Of a DNA stretch of 64,000 bases, positions 17,134-25,993 are shown piece after piece. This DNA comes from an uncultured Bacteriovorax sp. GTDB taxonomy: Bacteria > Bdellovibrionota > Bacteriovoracia > Bacteriovoracales > Bacteriovoracaceae. Each line of letters begins with the position of its first letter. Position 1 is the stretch's first letter. The stretch lies in assembly GCA_946481315.1 (NCBI GenBank), contig CAMLMH010000001.1:186001-250000 (forward strand). The letters are read 5' to 3'. Position numbers and translations under genes: made by a program. Below the pieces are notes generated by a model that saw only the letters and a list, made by a program, of their open reading frames with translations, did no database searches and was not told where the DNA came from.

Positions 17134-17712
17134 ATGGATCATCGCTTATCACAAAGTCTTCAACAGGAATACTCAGATGTCTCTCTGGTTTTTAGCCATT
17201 TTCAAAAAGAGACCGGATTAATCTGTCGGGAAGGTTGTGGGAAGTGCTGCTTTAAAACTGACATAGTTTGTTCACCAATTGAACTTCTTCCTCTGGGACT
17301 TAGTCTGATTAGCCGTAACCAGGCTGAATCAATGCTTGAAAAATGTCTGTCTAACTTGCAGAACCACTGCGTACTGCTGGAAGTACAGGATGCTGATCGC
17401 GGTCTTGCCAGATGTTCTGAATATTCTTTCCGACCTTACATATGCCGCGCTTTTGGTGTATCTGCCCGCAAAAATAAATATGGAAAACCTGACTTTTCAA
17501 TATGTAAATTTATTAAAGAAGACTGGCCGGAAGAATTAACAACAATGCTTCAGAATGAATTTGCCGAAAAAGACCTCCCCTATATTGAGTTATGGCGCAA
17601 GAAAATAGAATCACTTGATCCCGCTTTTTTGGAACAACAGTTGCCCATTAATCAGTCCCTTGCCATAATGCTGGAAAAGCTTCTATTCATTGAAGCGCTT
17701 AAGCAGGATTAA
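17134..17712 (+). CDS. YkgJ-family cysteine cluster protein
   Basis: 192 aa. Cysteines lie in C-x3-CGKCC near residue 30, a further Cys before SPIE, then CSEYSFRPYICRAFG (~88-102) and a late C. This CxxxCxxCC...C...RP..CR pattern defines the YkgJ/UPF0153 zinc- or iron-chelating family, which is thought to bind a metal or Fe-S centre. The function is unknown. ATG 17134 is preceded by a -10 box at the leaderless spacing rather than by a Shine-Dalgarno. The response-regulator gene follows after two bases, so the two are co-transcribed. Confidence 0.82.
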   Translation: MDHRLSQSLQQEYSDVSLVFSHFQKETGLICREGCGKCCFKTDIVCSPIELLPLGLSLISRNQAESMLEKCLSNLQNHCVLLEVQDADRGLARCSEYSFRPYICRAFGVSARKNKYGKPDFSICKFIKEDWPEELTTMLQNEFAEKDLPYIELWRKKIESLDPAFLEQQLPINQSLAIMLEKLLFIEALKQD

Positions 17713-17714
17713 AT

Positions 17715-18077
17715 ATGAGTGCTTATATTCTAGTAGCCGAAGATTCTGAAGATGCAGCAGTACTAATTAAATTTTCACTTGAAAAAGCTGGCTATCGAGT
17801 TCGTGTGGTAAGTGATGGCCTTGAAGCACTCAAGGCACTAGATGAAGAAAGGCCGGATTTACTAATCACTGATATTCTGATGCCAGGGATGAATGGCTTT
17901 GAATTAATGGAAGAAGTCAAAAAGAAAAATATTAATGTTAAAACGGTTGTGCTGGCATTGCAAAAATCCGACGAAGACATAGTTCGCGGGCTGGGATTTG
18001 GAGCAATGGATTTCATTCAGAAACCATTCAATCCTCGGGATTTAGTTTCAAGGGTGAAAGAAATCATTTCACGTTAA
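17715..18077 (+). CDS. Single-domain response regulator (REC only)
   Basis: 120 aa, a receiver domain with no output domain (CheY-like). Acidic residues E9/D10, the phospho-acceptor D53 (ITDILMPG) and K103 (QKPF) are in place. The conserved Thr/Ser after beta-4, which reads the phosphoryl group, is not found: the segment is VVLALQKS, with Leu at about position 82. It may therefore switch differently or act by binding. No histidine kinase lies nearby. It follows the YkgJ-like gene by 2 bp. Confidence 0.88.
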   Translation: MSAYILVAEDSEDAAVLIKFSLEKAGYRVRVVSDGLEALKALDEERPDLLITDILMPGMNGFELMEEVKKKNINVKTVVLALQKSDEDIVRGLGFGAMDFIQKPFNPRDLVSRVKEIISR

Positions 18078-18081
18078 CAGA

Positions 18082-18570
18082 TCAAAATACTCCAAACATT
18101 CTCTCGTGCCATTTTGCTATGGACTCTTTCGGATAGCGTTTAAATTTCTTATCTTTAGGACCTTTATTTATTTTCACCCAAGAGGCTTTGAACTCCAGCA
18201 TCAGGTGGGTTTGTTCGGGAGCACTCGGAATTGGAGTATCAATCGCTGAAGCAAATGGATGAATGAGCTCTGGCCACTCCGGAGAGTAAATCCATAATCC
18301 AGAGCCGCAGATTTTGCAAAAATTTCTCTCGGCTGAACTTTGGGAAGCTCTTTTATCTTCAGGATTTTTAATTTTTGCTTTGTAGATTTTAATAAATTTT
18401 TTACCTTTGACTTTCAGGCTTTCAGCTTCGGCACTCAGGTTTATAGCGAATCCACCACCTCCCTGTGTTTTGCGACATATACTGCAATAGCACAATTGAT
18501 AGGGATAATAGTTATCTGAATTAACAGTGAAAGTTACCGCCTGGCAATGACATGAACCTTTTAATTTCAT
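18082..18570 (-). CDS. GFA/CENP-V domain zinc protein
   Basis: About 162 aa. The GFA (glutathione-dependent formaldehyde-activating enzyme-like) fold is shown by GSCHCQAV at the N-terminus, CYCSICRK (~30) and the later FCKICGSGLW (~88-97): the cysteines of two zinc sites. Despite the family name most members are not formaldehyde enzymes, so no reaction is assigned. ATG 18570 has a strong GGAGGG upstream; the longer start at 18585 lacks one. It ends 5 bp from the convergent response regulator. Confidence 0.85.
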   Translation of the reverse strand: MKLKGSCHCQAVTFTVNSDNYYPYQLCYCSICRKTQGGGGFAINLSAEAESLKVKGKKFIKIYKAKIKNPEDKRASQSSAERNFCKICGSGLWIYSPEWPELIHPFASAIDTPIPSAPEQTHLMLEFKASWVKINKGPKDKKFKRYPKESIAKWHERMFGVF

Positions 18571-18626
18571 AGTCCCTCCATGCACTGTTTAGTGCAATTT
18601 GAATTCCGTCACGATATTTTTTAAAA

Positions 18627-19142
18627 ATGCGACTCTTCATTGGAATTGATTTACCGGCCATTCTTAAAAAGCAGATTAGCCATTCAGTTTTATCCCTCAA
18701 AACATTCACGAAGGGCTGGGAGACAGCTCATGATCTGCACATAACGTTACTTTTTATAGGAGAAGTTTCAGAGTTGACCGCTGACACTATAGCTTGTCAG
18801 TTAAAAGAAATCCGGTTTGAACCTTTTCTCCTGCAAACGAAGGCAGTTGAGTTTTTTAGCCGGCGTATAATGTATCTTGGTTTTGAACACTCACAGAATC
18901 TCTATAACCTCAAAGAACAAATTTACCGGCATTTTCCTGAGCATGTTCGCCCCGAAGAAAAAGCGTTTGTTCCCCATATCACATTAAAGCGCTGGCAAAG
19001 ATATGAGTACAACGCATTGGAAAATGGATTGCATTCTCTGCCACCTCCCCGTTTTGAGTTCATCGTTAATCAGGTTGCCTTATTTGAATCCAGACGCGAT
19101 GAGGAAAACCACAAATATCACGTCATTGCCACTTCGCCTTAA
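18627..19142 (+). CDS. thpR: RNA 2',3'-cyclic phosphodiesterase (ThpR/LigT)
   Basis: 171 aa 2H phosphoesterase. Two HxTx motifs, HITL at ~38-41 and PHITL at ~117, form the active site; length and the N-terminal RLFIGIDLP are typical of ThpR/LigT. It opens 2',3'-cyclic phosphates on RNA ends. Upstream lies TATTTT 6 bases before the ATG and no Shine-Dalgarno, weakly resembling the leaderless pattern seen elsewhere here. It is divergent from the GFA gene. Confidence 0.9.
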   Translation: MRLFIGIDLPAILKKQISHSVLSLKTFTKGWETAHDLHITLLFIGEVSELTADTIACQLKEIRFEPFLLQTKAVEFFSRRIMYLGFEHSQNLYNLKEQIYRHFPEHVRPEEKAFVPHITLKRWQRYEYNALENGLHSLPPPRFEFIVNQVALFESRRDEENHKYHVIATSP

Positions 19143-19226
19143 GAAAAATTAAAACATGCTCCTCATTTACAGTTTTATGCGAGTGTTCTAAATAGACTCG
19201 TCACGTTTTTTAAAAGGAGAATAGAA

Positions 19227-19598
19227 GTGAAAAAAATAATGTTGGCCCTAGCATTAGTCACATGTTCAGCTTTTGCTCAGGATGAATTAACTGAGGAAAA
19301 AAAAGACCGCAAAGCCATTAACTCTTTAATGGAGGTAACCCGGACCCTCGCTAATCATGATTTATCCTGTCAGTCCTCGCTGGACTGTCTGCGTCTTCCA
19401 GTGGGGAGCCGCGCTTGTGGTGGACCAAATGGTTACGTCATCACTTCGACACATAATCCACTTTTAGAAGAAGTAAAATTTCTTGCTGAGCAAACTGAAT
19501 CAAGAGAGTCAGCTTACAATATGAAGTATGGAGTTTTTTCGATTTGTTCAATCGTTCCAATGCCTCAGGCAAGTTGTATTAATAACATCTGTAAATAA
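19227..19598 (+). CDS. Small secreted cysteine-containing protein, unknown
   Basis: 123 aa with a clear Sec signal peptide (cleavage near AFA-QDE). The mature part has six cysteines, likely disulfides, in a pattern CQSSLDC...SRAC...FSIC...ASCINNIC. No family recognised. AAGGAG precedes the ATG by the proper spacing, and a U-rich terminator follows, so it is transcribed alone. Confidence 0.75.
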   Translation: MKKIMLALALVTCSAFAQDELTEEKKDRKAINSLMEVTRTLANHDLSCQSSLDCLRLPVGSRACGGPNGYVITSTHNPLLEEVKFLAEQTESRESAYNMKYGVFSICSIVPMPQASCINNICK

Positions 19599-19611
19599 AT
19601 GCATAAAGAGC

Positions 19612-19634
19612 CCGGTTTGATACCGGTTTTTTTT
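19612..19634 (+). terminator. Rho-independent terminator
   Basis: Short stem CCGGT (19612-19616) and ACCGG (19622-19626) followed by eight T (19627-19634), just after the small secreted protein gene. Confidence 0.7.
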
Positions 19635-19728
19635 GTGTCCGGATTTTAACTGGTTAATGATGATCGTCATGTTTTAGGAACGCTCTGTGTGTTTAAATTA
19701 AAAAATAATCACGGCTAAGGATAATACT

Positions 19729-21249
19729 ATGGCTTCATACGAACAGTTAAAAACACACATAAACCTTATCAGCAATGTTTCTGTTCCCGTCTGGATTGAA
19801 AATTCAATTATTAAGGGAGAGGGAAGTCTTGGGCCGAATGGTGAGTTGGTCGTCCTGACCGGAAAACAAACTGGCCGCTCGGCTAATGATAAGTATGTTG
19901 TTGATAATGAAACCTCCCACACCAAAGCCTGGTGGGAAAATAACCTTAATCGGATGAGTGATGAGGATTTTGCTCAACTTGAAAGTGATGTCTGTGATTA
20001 TCTCTTAAATCAGGAAAAACTTTTTCATACCACACGATCCATAGGATCAAAAAATCACTTTGCATTGGGAATTGATTTAGTTAGCAGCGAAGCATCAGCT
20101 GCGTTATTTTCGACTTATATGTTTAAAGAATCAGTTGATTATGTTCAGGACAATTTTCGCATTATTCATGCACCAAATTTTCAGGCTAATCCTCAAAAAT
20201 ATAACACTCGTAGTGAAATCATTGTTGTTACTTGCTTTCAGAAAAAAATGACAATCATCACTGGAACACGTTATGCCGGTGAAATTAAAAAAAGCATGTT
20301 CTCAATTATGAACTTTCTCCTTCCCGATGTTGGTATTTTACCAATGCACTCTGGTGCAAATCAAAATGCCAAGGATGAAAGCTTTGTCTTTTTTGGATTA
20401 TCCGGCACCGGAAAAACGACCCTCTCCACGGATGAAGGTCTACTTTTAATAGGGGATGATGAACATGGTTTGTCAGGTAGAGGCCTGTTTAACTTTGAAG
20501 GTGGCTGTTACGCAAAGACATTTAAACTGGCTCTAGAGACAGAGCCGGGAATTTTTAAAGCTTCTTCCCGTTTTGCATCTTTTCTTGAAAACGTGAAACT
20601 TTCCCGGGAAGAGAATTTGATTGATTTTTTTAATGACTCTATCACAGAAAACGGTCGCTCCAGTTATCCATTAAGCTTTATTGAGGAACGTGTACCCAGC
20701 GGTGAAGGGAAAGTTCCCGGTGATATGTTTTATCTCACAGCTGATGCATTTGGAGTTTTACCTCCAGTAAGTCTTCTGACTGCTGAACAGGCCATGGATT
20801 ACTTTAAGCTTGGCTATTCTGCCAAACTGGCCGGAACTGAAGTGGGAGTCAAAACTCCGGTAGCAACCTTTTCTCCGTGTTTTGGTGCTCCGTTCATGCT
20901 TCGTCACCCGGAAGTCTATTCAGCTTTATTAAAAAAGTTAATCGAAGACCATAATATTCGCATTTGGCTGATTAATACCGGCTGGACAGGAGGGGGGTAT
21001 GGAAAAGGAAAGCGTTTTCCAATAAGTGTAACCAGATCTATTATTCGGGGTATACAATCCGGAAATGTTAGCTTGCAAGACTTACTAACTGAGCCTTTTT
21101 TCAGCCTTAGGATTCCAAAATCAATTTCAGGAGTTGATGAATATTTCCTAAATCCGGTAAAAGCATGGAGAAATGAAGAGGACTATGCTCAGGAAGCAAG
21201 TAAACTGGCTGAAAATTTCAAAATTCAGCTGCAAAAACTTAAGAATTAA
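19729..21249 (+). CDS. pckA: Phosphoenolpyruvate carboxykinase (ATP)
   Basis: 506 aa enzyme converting oxaloacetate and ATP to PEP, CO2 and ADP; the first step of gluconeogenesis. The kinase-1a loop GLSGTGKTTLSTD (~222-234), the metal/ATP segment IGDDEHG and the NFEGGCYAKT block are diagnostic of the ATP-dependent class. It is slightly shorter than E. coli PckA (540 aa) but complete. AAGGAT lies before ATG 19729. Its stop overlaps by 4 bp that of the convergent nuclease gene. Its presence fits growth on amino acids. Confidence 0.96.
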   Translation: MASYEQLKTHINLISNVSVPVWIENSIIKGEGSLGPNGELVVLTGKQTGRSANDKYVVDNETSHTKAWWENNLNRMSDEDFAQLESDVCDYLLNQEKLFHTTRSIGSKNHFALGIDLVSSEASAALFSTYMFKESVDYVQDNFRIIHAPNFQANPQKYNTRSEIIVVTCFQKKMTIITGTRYAGEIKKSMFSIMNFLLPDVGILPMHSGANQNAKDESFVFFGLSGTGKTTLSTDEGLLLIGDDEHGLSGRGLFNFEGGCYAKTFKLALETEPGIFKASSRFASFLENVKLSREENLIDFFNDSITENGRSSYPLSFIEERVPSGEGKVPGDMFYLTADAFGVLPPVSLLTAEQAMDYFKLGYSAKLAGTEVGVKTPVATFSPCFGAPFMLRHPEVYSALLKKLIEDHNIRIWLINTGWTGGGYGKGKRFPISVTRSIIRGIQSGNVSLQDLLTEPFFSLRIPKSISGVDEYFLNPVKAWRNEEDYAQEASKLAENFKIQLQKLKN

Positions 21250-22547
21250 ACATCAATTCCGGCAACACTGATCTTTGAAAAACCCAGTGTTTCAAGTTTT
21301 TCTTTCAATTTTGTTTTGGAATCTTTTTCACCATGATTGAGATAAATGTGAGCGTCTTTTCTCACATTCTGCAGCCAGTGAATAAGATCATTTTGATCTG
21401 CATGAGAAGAAAAAGCACTGGAAAAAAGAACTTCCCCACGCCAGTTAATTTTATGTTCATTGATACGTACGGTTTTTTGGCCTTCAGCCAGGGCCCGGCC
21501 GGGGGTACCTTCGGCTTGATAACCGGGTAAAAACAGCATAGCTTCTTCGTTGTCCTGCCAGTTTTCCAGGTAGCGCCAGATTCTTCCTCCCGTCACCATG
21601 CCACTAGAGGAAATAACAATCATAGGGCCTTCAAGTTTTCGGATAATTTCCCATTCATAAAGTCTGTCGATGATCTCTACATGAGCAAGAGATTTTTTCA
21701 GCTCATCTGGTATGAGTGTCTCATCAGCATACTGAGTATATATTTTATTGGCTTCAGACATCATAGGTCCATCTATAACCAGACGGACTTTGTCTTCAGG
21801 ATGATGCAAAAAATGCTGGGTGAGCAGAGTAATGAGTAGCTGAGCACGAGCGACAGCAAAGCTTGCGATTATTCCAATTTTTTTGCCTTCTTTAATTTTA
21901 TGGACGAAAGAGAGTAGCTCTTGCTGAATATTTCCCTCTCGATTTTTACCGCCATAGGTTGATTCCATGACAATGGAATCGGCATCGGGACAAAGAGCCG
22001 GAGGTTTGATCAGAATATCATCGAACCGTCCGAGGTCGCCGGAGAATACAATTTTTTTCTCTCCCTGAATGACGACAGAAGCTGCTCCCAAAATATGCCC
22101 AGCTGGCTGCAAGTAAATTTTTAGTCCGAGGACTTCAAATTCTTCATTATATGGCTTGGGTTTAAAAAATGAAGTACACATGATGACGTCGCTTTTATCA
22201 TAAAAATCATTCAGCAAATGTTCAGTTTCCTTCTCCTGTATTTCAGCGCTGTCATTCAAGATAATCATGGCCAGTTTTAAGGTTGGCTTGGTCGCAATAA
22301 TCTGTCCCCTGAAACCTAATCGCGCAAGTCGAGGGAGAAATCCAGAATGGTCGAGATGGGCATGAGTTAAGATTATGGCTTTAATTTCCTTAGGATCAAA
22401 TGAAAGTGGATTAAGGTTCTGTCTGACGACTTCATCTGTTCCCTGATAGAGTCCACAGTCGATAAGAATTTTACCCTTGTCATTTTCCAGCAATGTCATG
22501 GAACCGGTCACGCCGAATTTAGATCCGATAAATCTCATCTTCATCAT
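21246..22547 (-). CDS. Beta-CASP metallo-beta-lactamase RNA nuclease-like protein
   Basis: 433 aa. The metallo-beta-lactamase motif THAHLDHSG (His62, 64, Asp66, His67) and the beta-CASP features SSSGMVTGGR and FSSHADQNDL, plus a late LNHGE, place it with CPSF73/RNase J-like exo/endonucleases of the KH-less Ysh1/TTHA0252 type. Such enzymes process or degrade RNA. Three possible starts (MMKMRF) lie together; the first is used. It follows the ATP-cone nuclease gene by 9 bp on the same strand, so the two form an operon. Confidence 0.88.
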   Translation of the reverse strand: MMKMRFIGSKFGVTGSMTLLENDKGKILIDCGLYQGTDEVVRQNLNPLSFDPKEIKAIILTHAHLDHSGFLPRLARLGFRGQIIATKPTLKLAMIILNDSAEIQEKETEHLLNDFYDKSDVIMCTSFFKPKPYNEEFEVLGLKIYLQPAGHILGAASVVIQGEKKIVFSGDLGRFDDILIKPPALCPDADSIVMESTYGGKNREGNIQQELLSFVHKIKEGKKIGIIASFAVARAQLLITLLTQHFLHHPEDKVRLVIDGPMMSEANKIYTQYADETLIPDELKKSLAHVEIIDRLYEWEIIRKLEGPMIVISSSGMVTGGRIWRYLENWQDNEEAMLFLPGYQAEGTPGRALAEGQKTVRINEHKINWRGEVLFSSAFSSHADQNDLIHWLQNVRKDAHIYLNHGEKDSKTKLKEKLETLGFSKISVAGIDV

Positions 22548-22556
22548 AAAAATAGC

Positions 22557-23378
22557 CTACTTCAGCAACAGGTTGATATCGGCAAAGATCAGTTCAATCT
22601 CTTCATCAGTTAATCCCAGCGAAAGTAACAGATGGCGTTCACGAAGCAGCTCTTTACAGAGAATAATTTTTTTAAAGAGCAATTCTTTGCATATACTTTT
22701 TTTAAGTCGTTTTAAAGAGGTAATAGGATAAAGCTTATGCTTAATGATTTTGTCCAGAAAAGATTCTTCTGGCGGAGCATTTACCCCCAGCAGGTTTAAT
22801 CCAACACCCGAGGCATAAAGAATAGCGTCCTTGGTGAAAGCCGTGTTCGTACAAACATAATATTCCCGCAGATATTTACCATCAGGACCATTTTTTAAAT
22901 CATCCCAACGAGCTTTTACATACAAAACGGTTTTGATATCGTTTTTTCGTCCTGTGTTGTTGTGAAATTTACATTCAACATAAATTTGATAATTAGGTCT
23001 ACTGGCGACAATATCCACTTCATGAGTTACGAATTGTCCCTGCATGACGATTCCAGTATAAGTATCAAAACCTATTTCACGAAAATATCGTGAAGCAAAA
23101 TGTTCAAATTCGTAACCAGTCGGTCCAAGCTCCAGCAGTGAGGCTTTTAAAGAATAGTGTATGGCCGCTATCTTTGAATGTTGTTTAACCAGCTTAAAAG
23201 TGCGTTTGAAAATATCTTTTGTTGTAGCACCAGGTTTAATCGTATGCGCAATTTCATCACTGATTTGATGACAATACTTCGGTCTTAAACCAGTGCGTTC
23301 AAGCGAGCGTCGTAATTTTCTTGCCGAAAACAGTTCGACTTCACCAGAGGATTTTAAGATATGTTGTTTTTGCTTCAT
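22557..23378 (-). CDS. ATP-cone domain fused to PD-(D/E)XK (Mrr-like) nuclease
   Basis: 273 aa, two recognisable parts. Residues ~5-85 are an ATP-cone, the nucleotide-sensing module of NrdR and ribonucleotide reductases. Residues ~88-195 form a restriction-endonuclease-like core with Asp122 and E135-x-K137 (YVECKFHN), the PD-(D/E)XK catalytic set of Mrr-type DNases. The ~75-residue Leu/Lys-rich tail is helical. The fusion suggests a nuclease whose action depends on nucleotide level. It is the first gene of a pair with the beta-CASP nuclease. TACACT lies 7 bases before the ATG without a Shine-Dalgarno, so a leaderless start is possible. Specific target unknown. Confidence 0.82.
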   Translation of the reverse strand: MKQKQHILKSSGEVELFSARKLRRSLERTGLRPKYCHQISDEIAHTIKPGATTKDIFKRTFKLVKQHSKIAAIHYSLKASLLELGPTGYEFEHFASRYFREIGFDTYTGIVMQGQFVTHEVDIVASRPNYQIYVECKFHNNTGRKNDIKTVLYVKARWDDLKNGPDGKYLREYYVCTNTAFTKDAILYASGVGLNLLGVNAPPEESFLDKIIKHKLYPITSLKRLKKSICKELLFKKIILCKELLRERHLLLSLGLTDEEIELIFADINLLLK

Positions 23379-23482
23379 TACAGTAAGTGTACAATCAATA
23401 TGTGGTTCAAAACCTGAGCTTTATCAGCTTAATTAGGTTCTTTTTAAGTATAATCGACCGCAACTGTAGATCAAGGAAATAT

Positions 23483-24760
23483 ATGAGCTTAGACAATACT
23501 GCCAGACAATGTGTAGAAATAATAAATTCCGGAGACAACGTCTTTATTCATTCAGGCGTGTCAGCTCCTCAGCAACTTATCCGGGCCATGATTGAAAGGG
23601 CTAAAGAGTTACGTGGTGTTAAAATTTATCAGATCCATACCGAAGGTAATTGTGATTATGTGAAGTCGCAGTACCAGGAAAGTTTTTACGTTCATAATTT
23701 TTTTAATGGCCCCAATATGCGTAAAGCATGTGAGGATCTTACAGCCCATTACATTCCAATTTTTTTAAGTGAAATTCCGCTGCTCTTTTATAATGGCGCA
23801 ATAAAACTAGACGTGGCCATGATTCAGGTGTCACCACCTGATCGCCATGGAATGTGTAGCCTAGGGCCATCGGTTGATGTGACAATCTCTGCAGTCCGTA
23901 CTGCGAAGATAGTTATCGCTCAGGTAAACAGGCAAATGCCGCGTACATTTGGAGACTCGCTTATCCATATTTCCAAAATTGACCGGCTGGTTGAAGTCGA
24001 CGAACCAATACATGCAACATCAGTACTCGCGCTTTCTGAAAAAGAACTGCAAATTGGAAAAAACATTGCCGAGTTAGTGGAAGACGGAGCTACCTTGCAA
24101 ATGGGAATCGGGGCAATTCCCAATGCAACTTTACAGTGTCTGACCAATCATAAAGATCTGGGAATTCATACAGAAATGTTTTCTGACGGGGTCATTAGCT
24201 TATACGAGAAAGGTGTAATTAATGGTAAACATAAAGTTAAACACCGGGGAAAAATTGTTTCCAGTTTCGTGATCGGTTCAAAAAAAGTTTATGACTTTAT
24301 TGATGATAACCCGGCGGTTTTGTTATTAGACTGCAGTTATACTAATAGTGCTCATATCATTTCTCAAAATCCTAAAGTGACGGCCATTAATTCAGGTATT
24401 GAAGTAGATCTCACAGGACAAGTGTGTTCGGACTCCATTGGCTCACGTATTTATTCCGGAGTCGGGGGACAAATGGACTTTATTCGAGGTGCAGCCTTAT
24501 CCAAAGGGGGGAAACCCATCATCGCTTTACCAGCAACCACGAAAGACGGTACAAGTAAAATCGTTTGCCAGTTAAAGCCGGGGGCGGGAGTGGTAACCAC
24601 CCGGGCCCATGTGCATTATGTAGTGACTGAATATGGTGTTGCTTATCTTTACGGTAAAACCATAAACGAAAGAGTTAAGGCTCTCATTGAAGTGGCAGCA
24701 CCTGAGCATCGTGATGGCTTAAAAAGGGATGCTCAGAAACTTTTTCAGTCCCGGTTTTAA
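23483..24760 (+). CDS. Acetyl-CoA hydrolase/transferase family protein (CoA-transferase)
   Basis: About 425 aa of the class that includes 4-hydroxybutyrate and acetate CoA-transferases. The catalytic Glu is in HTEMFSDGV, and glycine loops GIGAIPNA and GVGGQMDF are in place. The family moves CoA between acetyl-CoA and a carboxylic acid, or hydrolyses it. ATG 23483 has AAGGA eight bases upstream; the longer frame from 23387 would start inside the divergent promoter region. It is not clustered with a pathway that would tell the acceptor. Confidence 0.88.
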   Translation: MSLDNTARQCVEIINSGDNVFIHSGVSAPQQLIRAMIERAKELRGVKIYQIHTEGNCDYVKSQYQESFYVHNFFNGPNMRKACEDLTAHYIPIFLSEIPLLFYNGAIKLDVAMIQVSPPDRHGMCSLGPSVDVTISAVRTAKIVIAQVNRQMPRTFGDSLIHISKIDRLVEVDEPIHATSVLALSEKELQIGKNIAELVEDGATLQMGIGAIPNATLQCLTNHKDLGIHTEMFSDGVISLYEKGVINGKHKVKHRGKIVSSFVIGSKKVYDFIDDNPAVLLLDCSYTNSAHIISQNPKVTAINSGIEVDLTGQVCSDSIGSRIYSGVGGQMDFIRGAALSKGGKPIIALPATTKDGTSKIVCQLKPGAGVVTTRAHVHYVVTEYGVAYLYGKTINERVKALIEVAAPEHRDGLKRDAQKLFQSRF

Positions 24761-24796
24761 GACGAAATGTCCGACCAAAAATGACGAGTAAAAAAA

Positions 24797-24826
24797 TTGT
24801 CCACAAATGAAAGATGTTGCTAAAAT
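24797..24826 (+). promoter_or_regulatory. Sigma70-type promoter
   Basis: TTGTCC (24797-24802), 18-base spacer, TAAAAT (24821-24826). The transcript would start near 24833 and give a ~28-base leader with AAAGGA before ATG 24861. Confidence 0.65.
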
Positions 24827-24860
24827 AAAGACAACAAAAACATTTTTCAAAGGATTGAAT

Positions 24861-25142
24861 ATGCAAATGGAAAAGCAAATCGTCGATTTTTTAAGAGCAA
24901 CTGACCCTGATATGGAAATCAGTGGACCAGTTTCTATGCAGGATTGTGTAGAGATGATGATGGATAAAATCACAGAAATGGAACTGGATTATTCAATTCT
25001 TTCCACAGCTTTCGTAAATGGAGTAAACCCAAATCGTTTCGATGATTTCTATGAAGCCGTAATGGCCCAATATGAGACAATCAGAGAAGGGGATGAAATT
25101 CCTGAATCAATCCTTGACCGCATTGCCGCTCAATACAGATAA
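24861..25142 (+). CDS. Small acidic cytoplasmic protein, unknown
   Basis: 93 aa, rich in Asp, Glu and Met, with no signal peptide or membrane segment. It looks all-helical. No family recognised. ATG 24861 has AAAGGA at proper spacing; the upstream in-frame ATG 24807 lies inside the predicted promoter. With its own promoter and a strong terminator it is a single-gene unit, the organisation of an abundant or regulated small protein. Confidence 0.75.
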   Translation: MQMEKQIVDFLRATDPDMEISGPVSMQDCVEMMMDKITEMELDYSILSTAFVNGVNPNRFDDFYEAVMAQYETIREGDEIPESILDRIAAQYR

Positions 25143-25148
25143 AAAAAG

Positions 25149-25173
25149 AAAGCCCGGTTGTACCGGGCTTTTT
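25149..25173. terminator. Bidirectional rho-independent terminator
   Basis: Perfect 10-bp stem (25149-25158 with 25162-25171), 3-base loop. T-rich on + and, read on -, followed by CTTTCTTTTTTT. It serves both the small protein gene and the convergent GH25 operon. Confidence 0.88.
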
Positions 25174-25993
25174 AATTATGCCATTGTTGTTTTAACTCTT
25201 CAGCGGTTCCATAAAAGACATTAATATCCATATCAAACTTTGTTCCCGGTACATTATAAAGACATGAACCTGTACTCGTGCAGTTTAATTCGCTGGAAAA
25301 TTGCCAGAGAAAATAATCTTTCCACAGGCCGAAGGGGAAATCGGTAACAGTCGATTTAAATCTGGCATACCAAAGTTTTGACTGTTGAAATAGGGGATGT
25401 ATTGCCACCTTTGTATTTAAAGCTTTTGTTGTGGAGTGATTGGCGTAGATTACAGGAATTCTCCCTGTCTTTTCAAAAATGTATTCTATGAACACAATCG
25501 CTTCTTCAACTGTCATGAAAGTATCCGATGTCGTGTTTTCCAGATCAAGAATCATCAGCGTATCAGTTTCATTTCCGATGAGAGAAAGAAACAAATCAGC
25601 CTGGGCAATCGTATTTCCTTTTTTTCCCAGGTGATAAGCACCCCAGAGATATCCGCGTTCTTTAGCTATCGCCTTGCGTGCGCGATACTGAGCATCGACT
25701 CTTGAGCCAATACTTGAACGATGAATGACCCCGACCATTTTTTTATCATTTGCCATCTCATCCCAGTCAATGGAATTGCCTTCGTAAGCATCAATAACAA
25801 TGGAGGCATCAGATTTTACCCAGGCACATCTTAGAGGGGCTACATCAGTATCAGTTAAGCCGGTACAGGGTGTTGCTGCAGTTATTTCTGTTTGCTCTGG
25901 TGGATCTATGATATCTGAAAGGGCGTCCATTCGTTTGCACGAAGACGCCATTCCCAGAATTATCATTATTAGTAGATAATTTATTTTTTCCAT
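25172..25993 (-). CDS. GH25-family muramidase, lipoprotein form
   Basis: 273 aa. A lipoprotein signal (lipobox ASSC, Cys ~19) is followed by a short linker and a GH25 lysozyme domain (~63-273). Active-site positions are visible: Asp68 (IDAYEG), GAYHLG on the barrel, and Asp150/Glu152 (LDLEN), the D-x-E pair of GH25. GH25 enzymes cut the MurNAc-GlcNAc bond of peptidoglycan. It is about 60-70% similar over the domain to the gene before it and overlaps it as TAATG. In Bdellovibrio a lysozyme (DslA) acts on deacetylated prey wall; a comparable predation or wall-remodelling role is an inference. Confidence 0.88.
   Translation of the reverse strand: MEKINYLLIMIILGMASSCKRMDALSDIIDPPEQTEITAATPCTGLTDTDVAPLRCAWVKSDASIVIDAYEGNSIDWDEMANDKKMVGVIHRSSIGSRVDAQYRARKAIAKERGYLWGAYHLGKKGNTIAQADLFLSLIGNETDTLMILDLENTTSDTFMTVEEAIVFIEYIFEKTGRIPVIYANHSTTKALNTKVAIHPLFQQSKLWYARFKSTVTDFPFGLWKDYFLWQFSSELNCTSTGSCLYNVPGTKFDMDINVFYGTAEELKQQWHN

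Noticed and set aside
23387..23482. Longer N-terminus for the CoA-transferase
   Set aside because: It runs through the divergent control region; ATG 23483 has a good Shine-Dalgarno and matches family length.
24719..24973. Minus-strand ORFs across the small protein gene
   Set aside because: They overlap a gene with a promoter, Shine-Dalgarno and terminator and show no coding signature.
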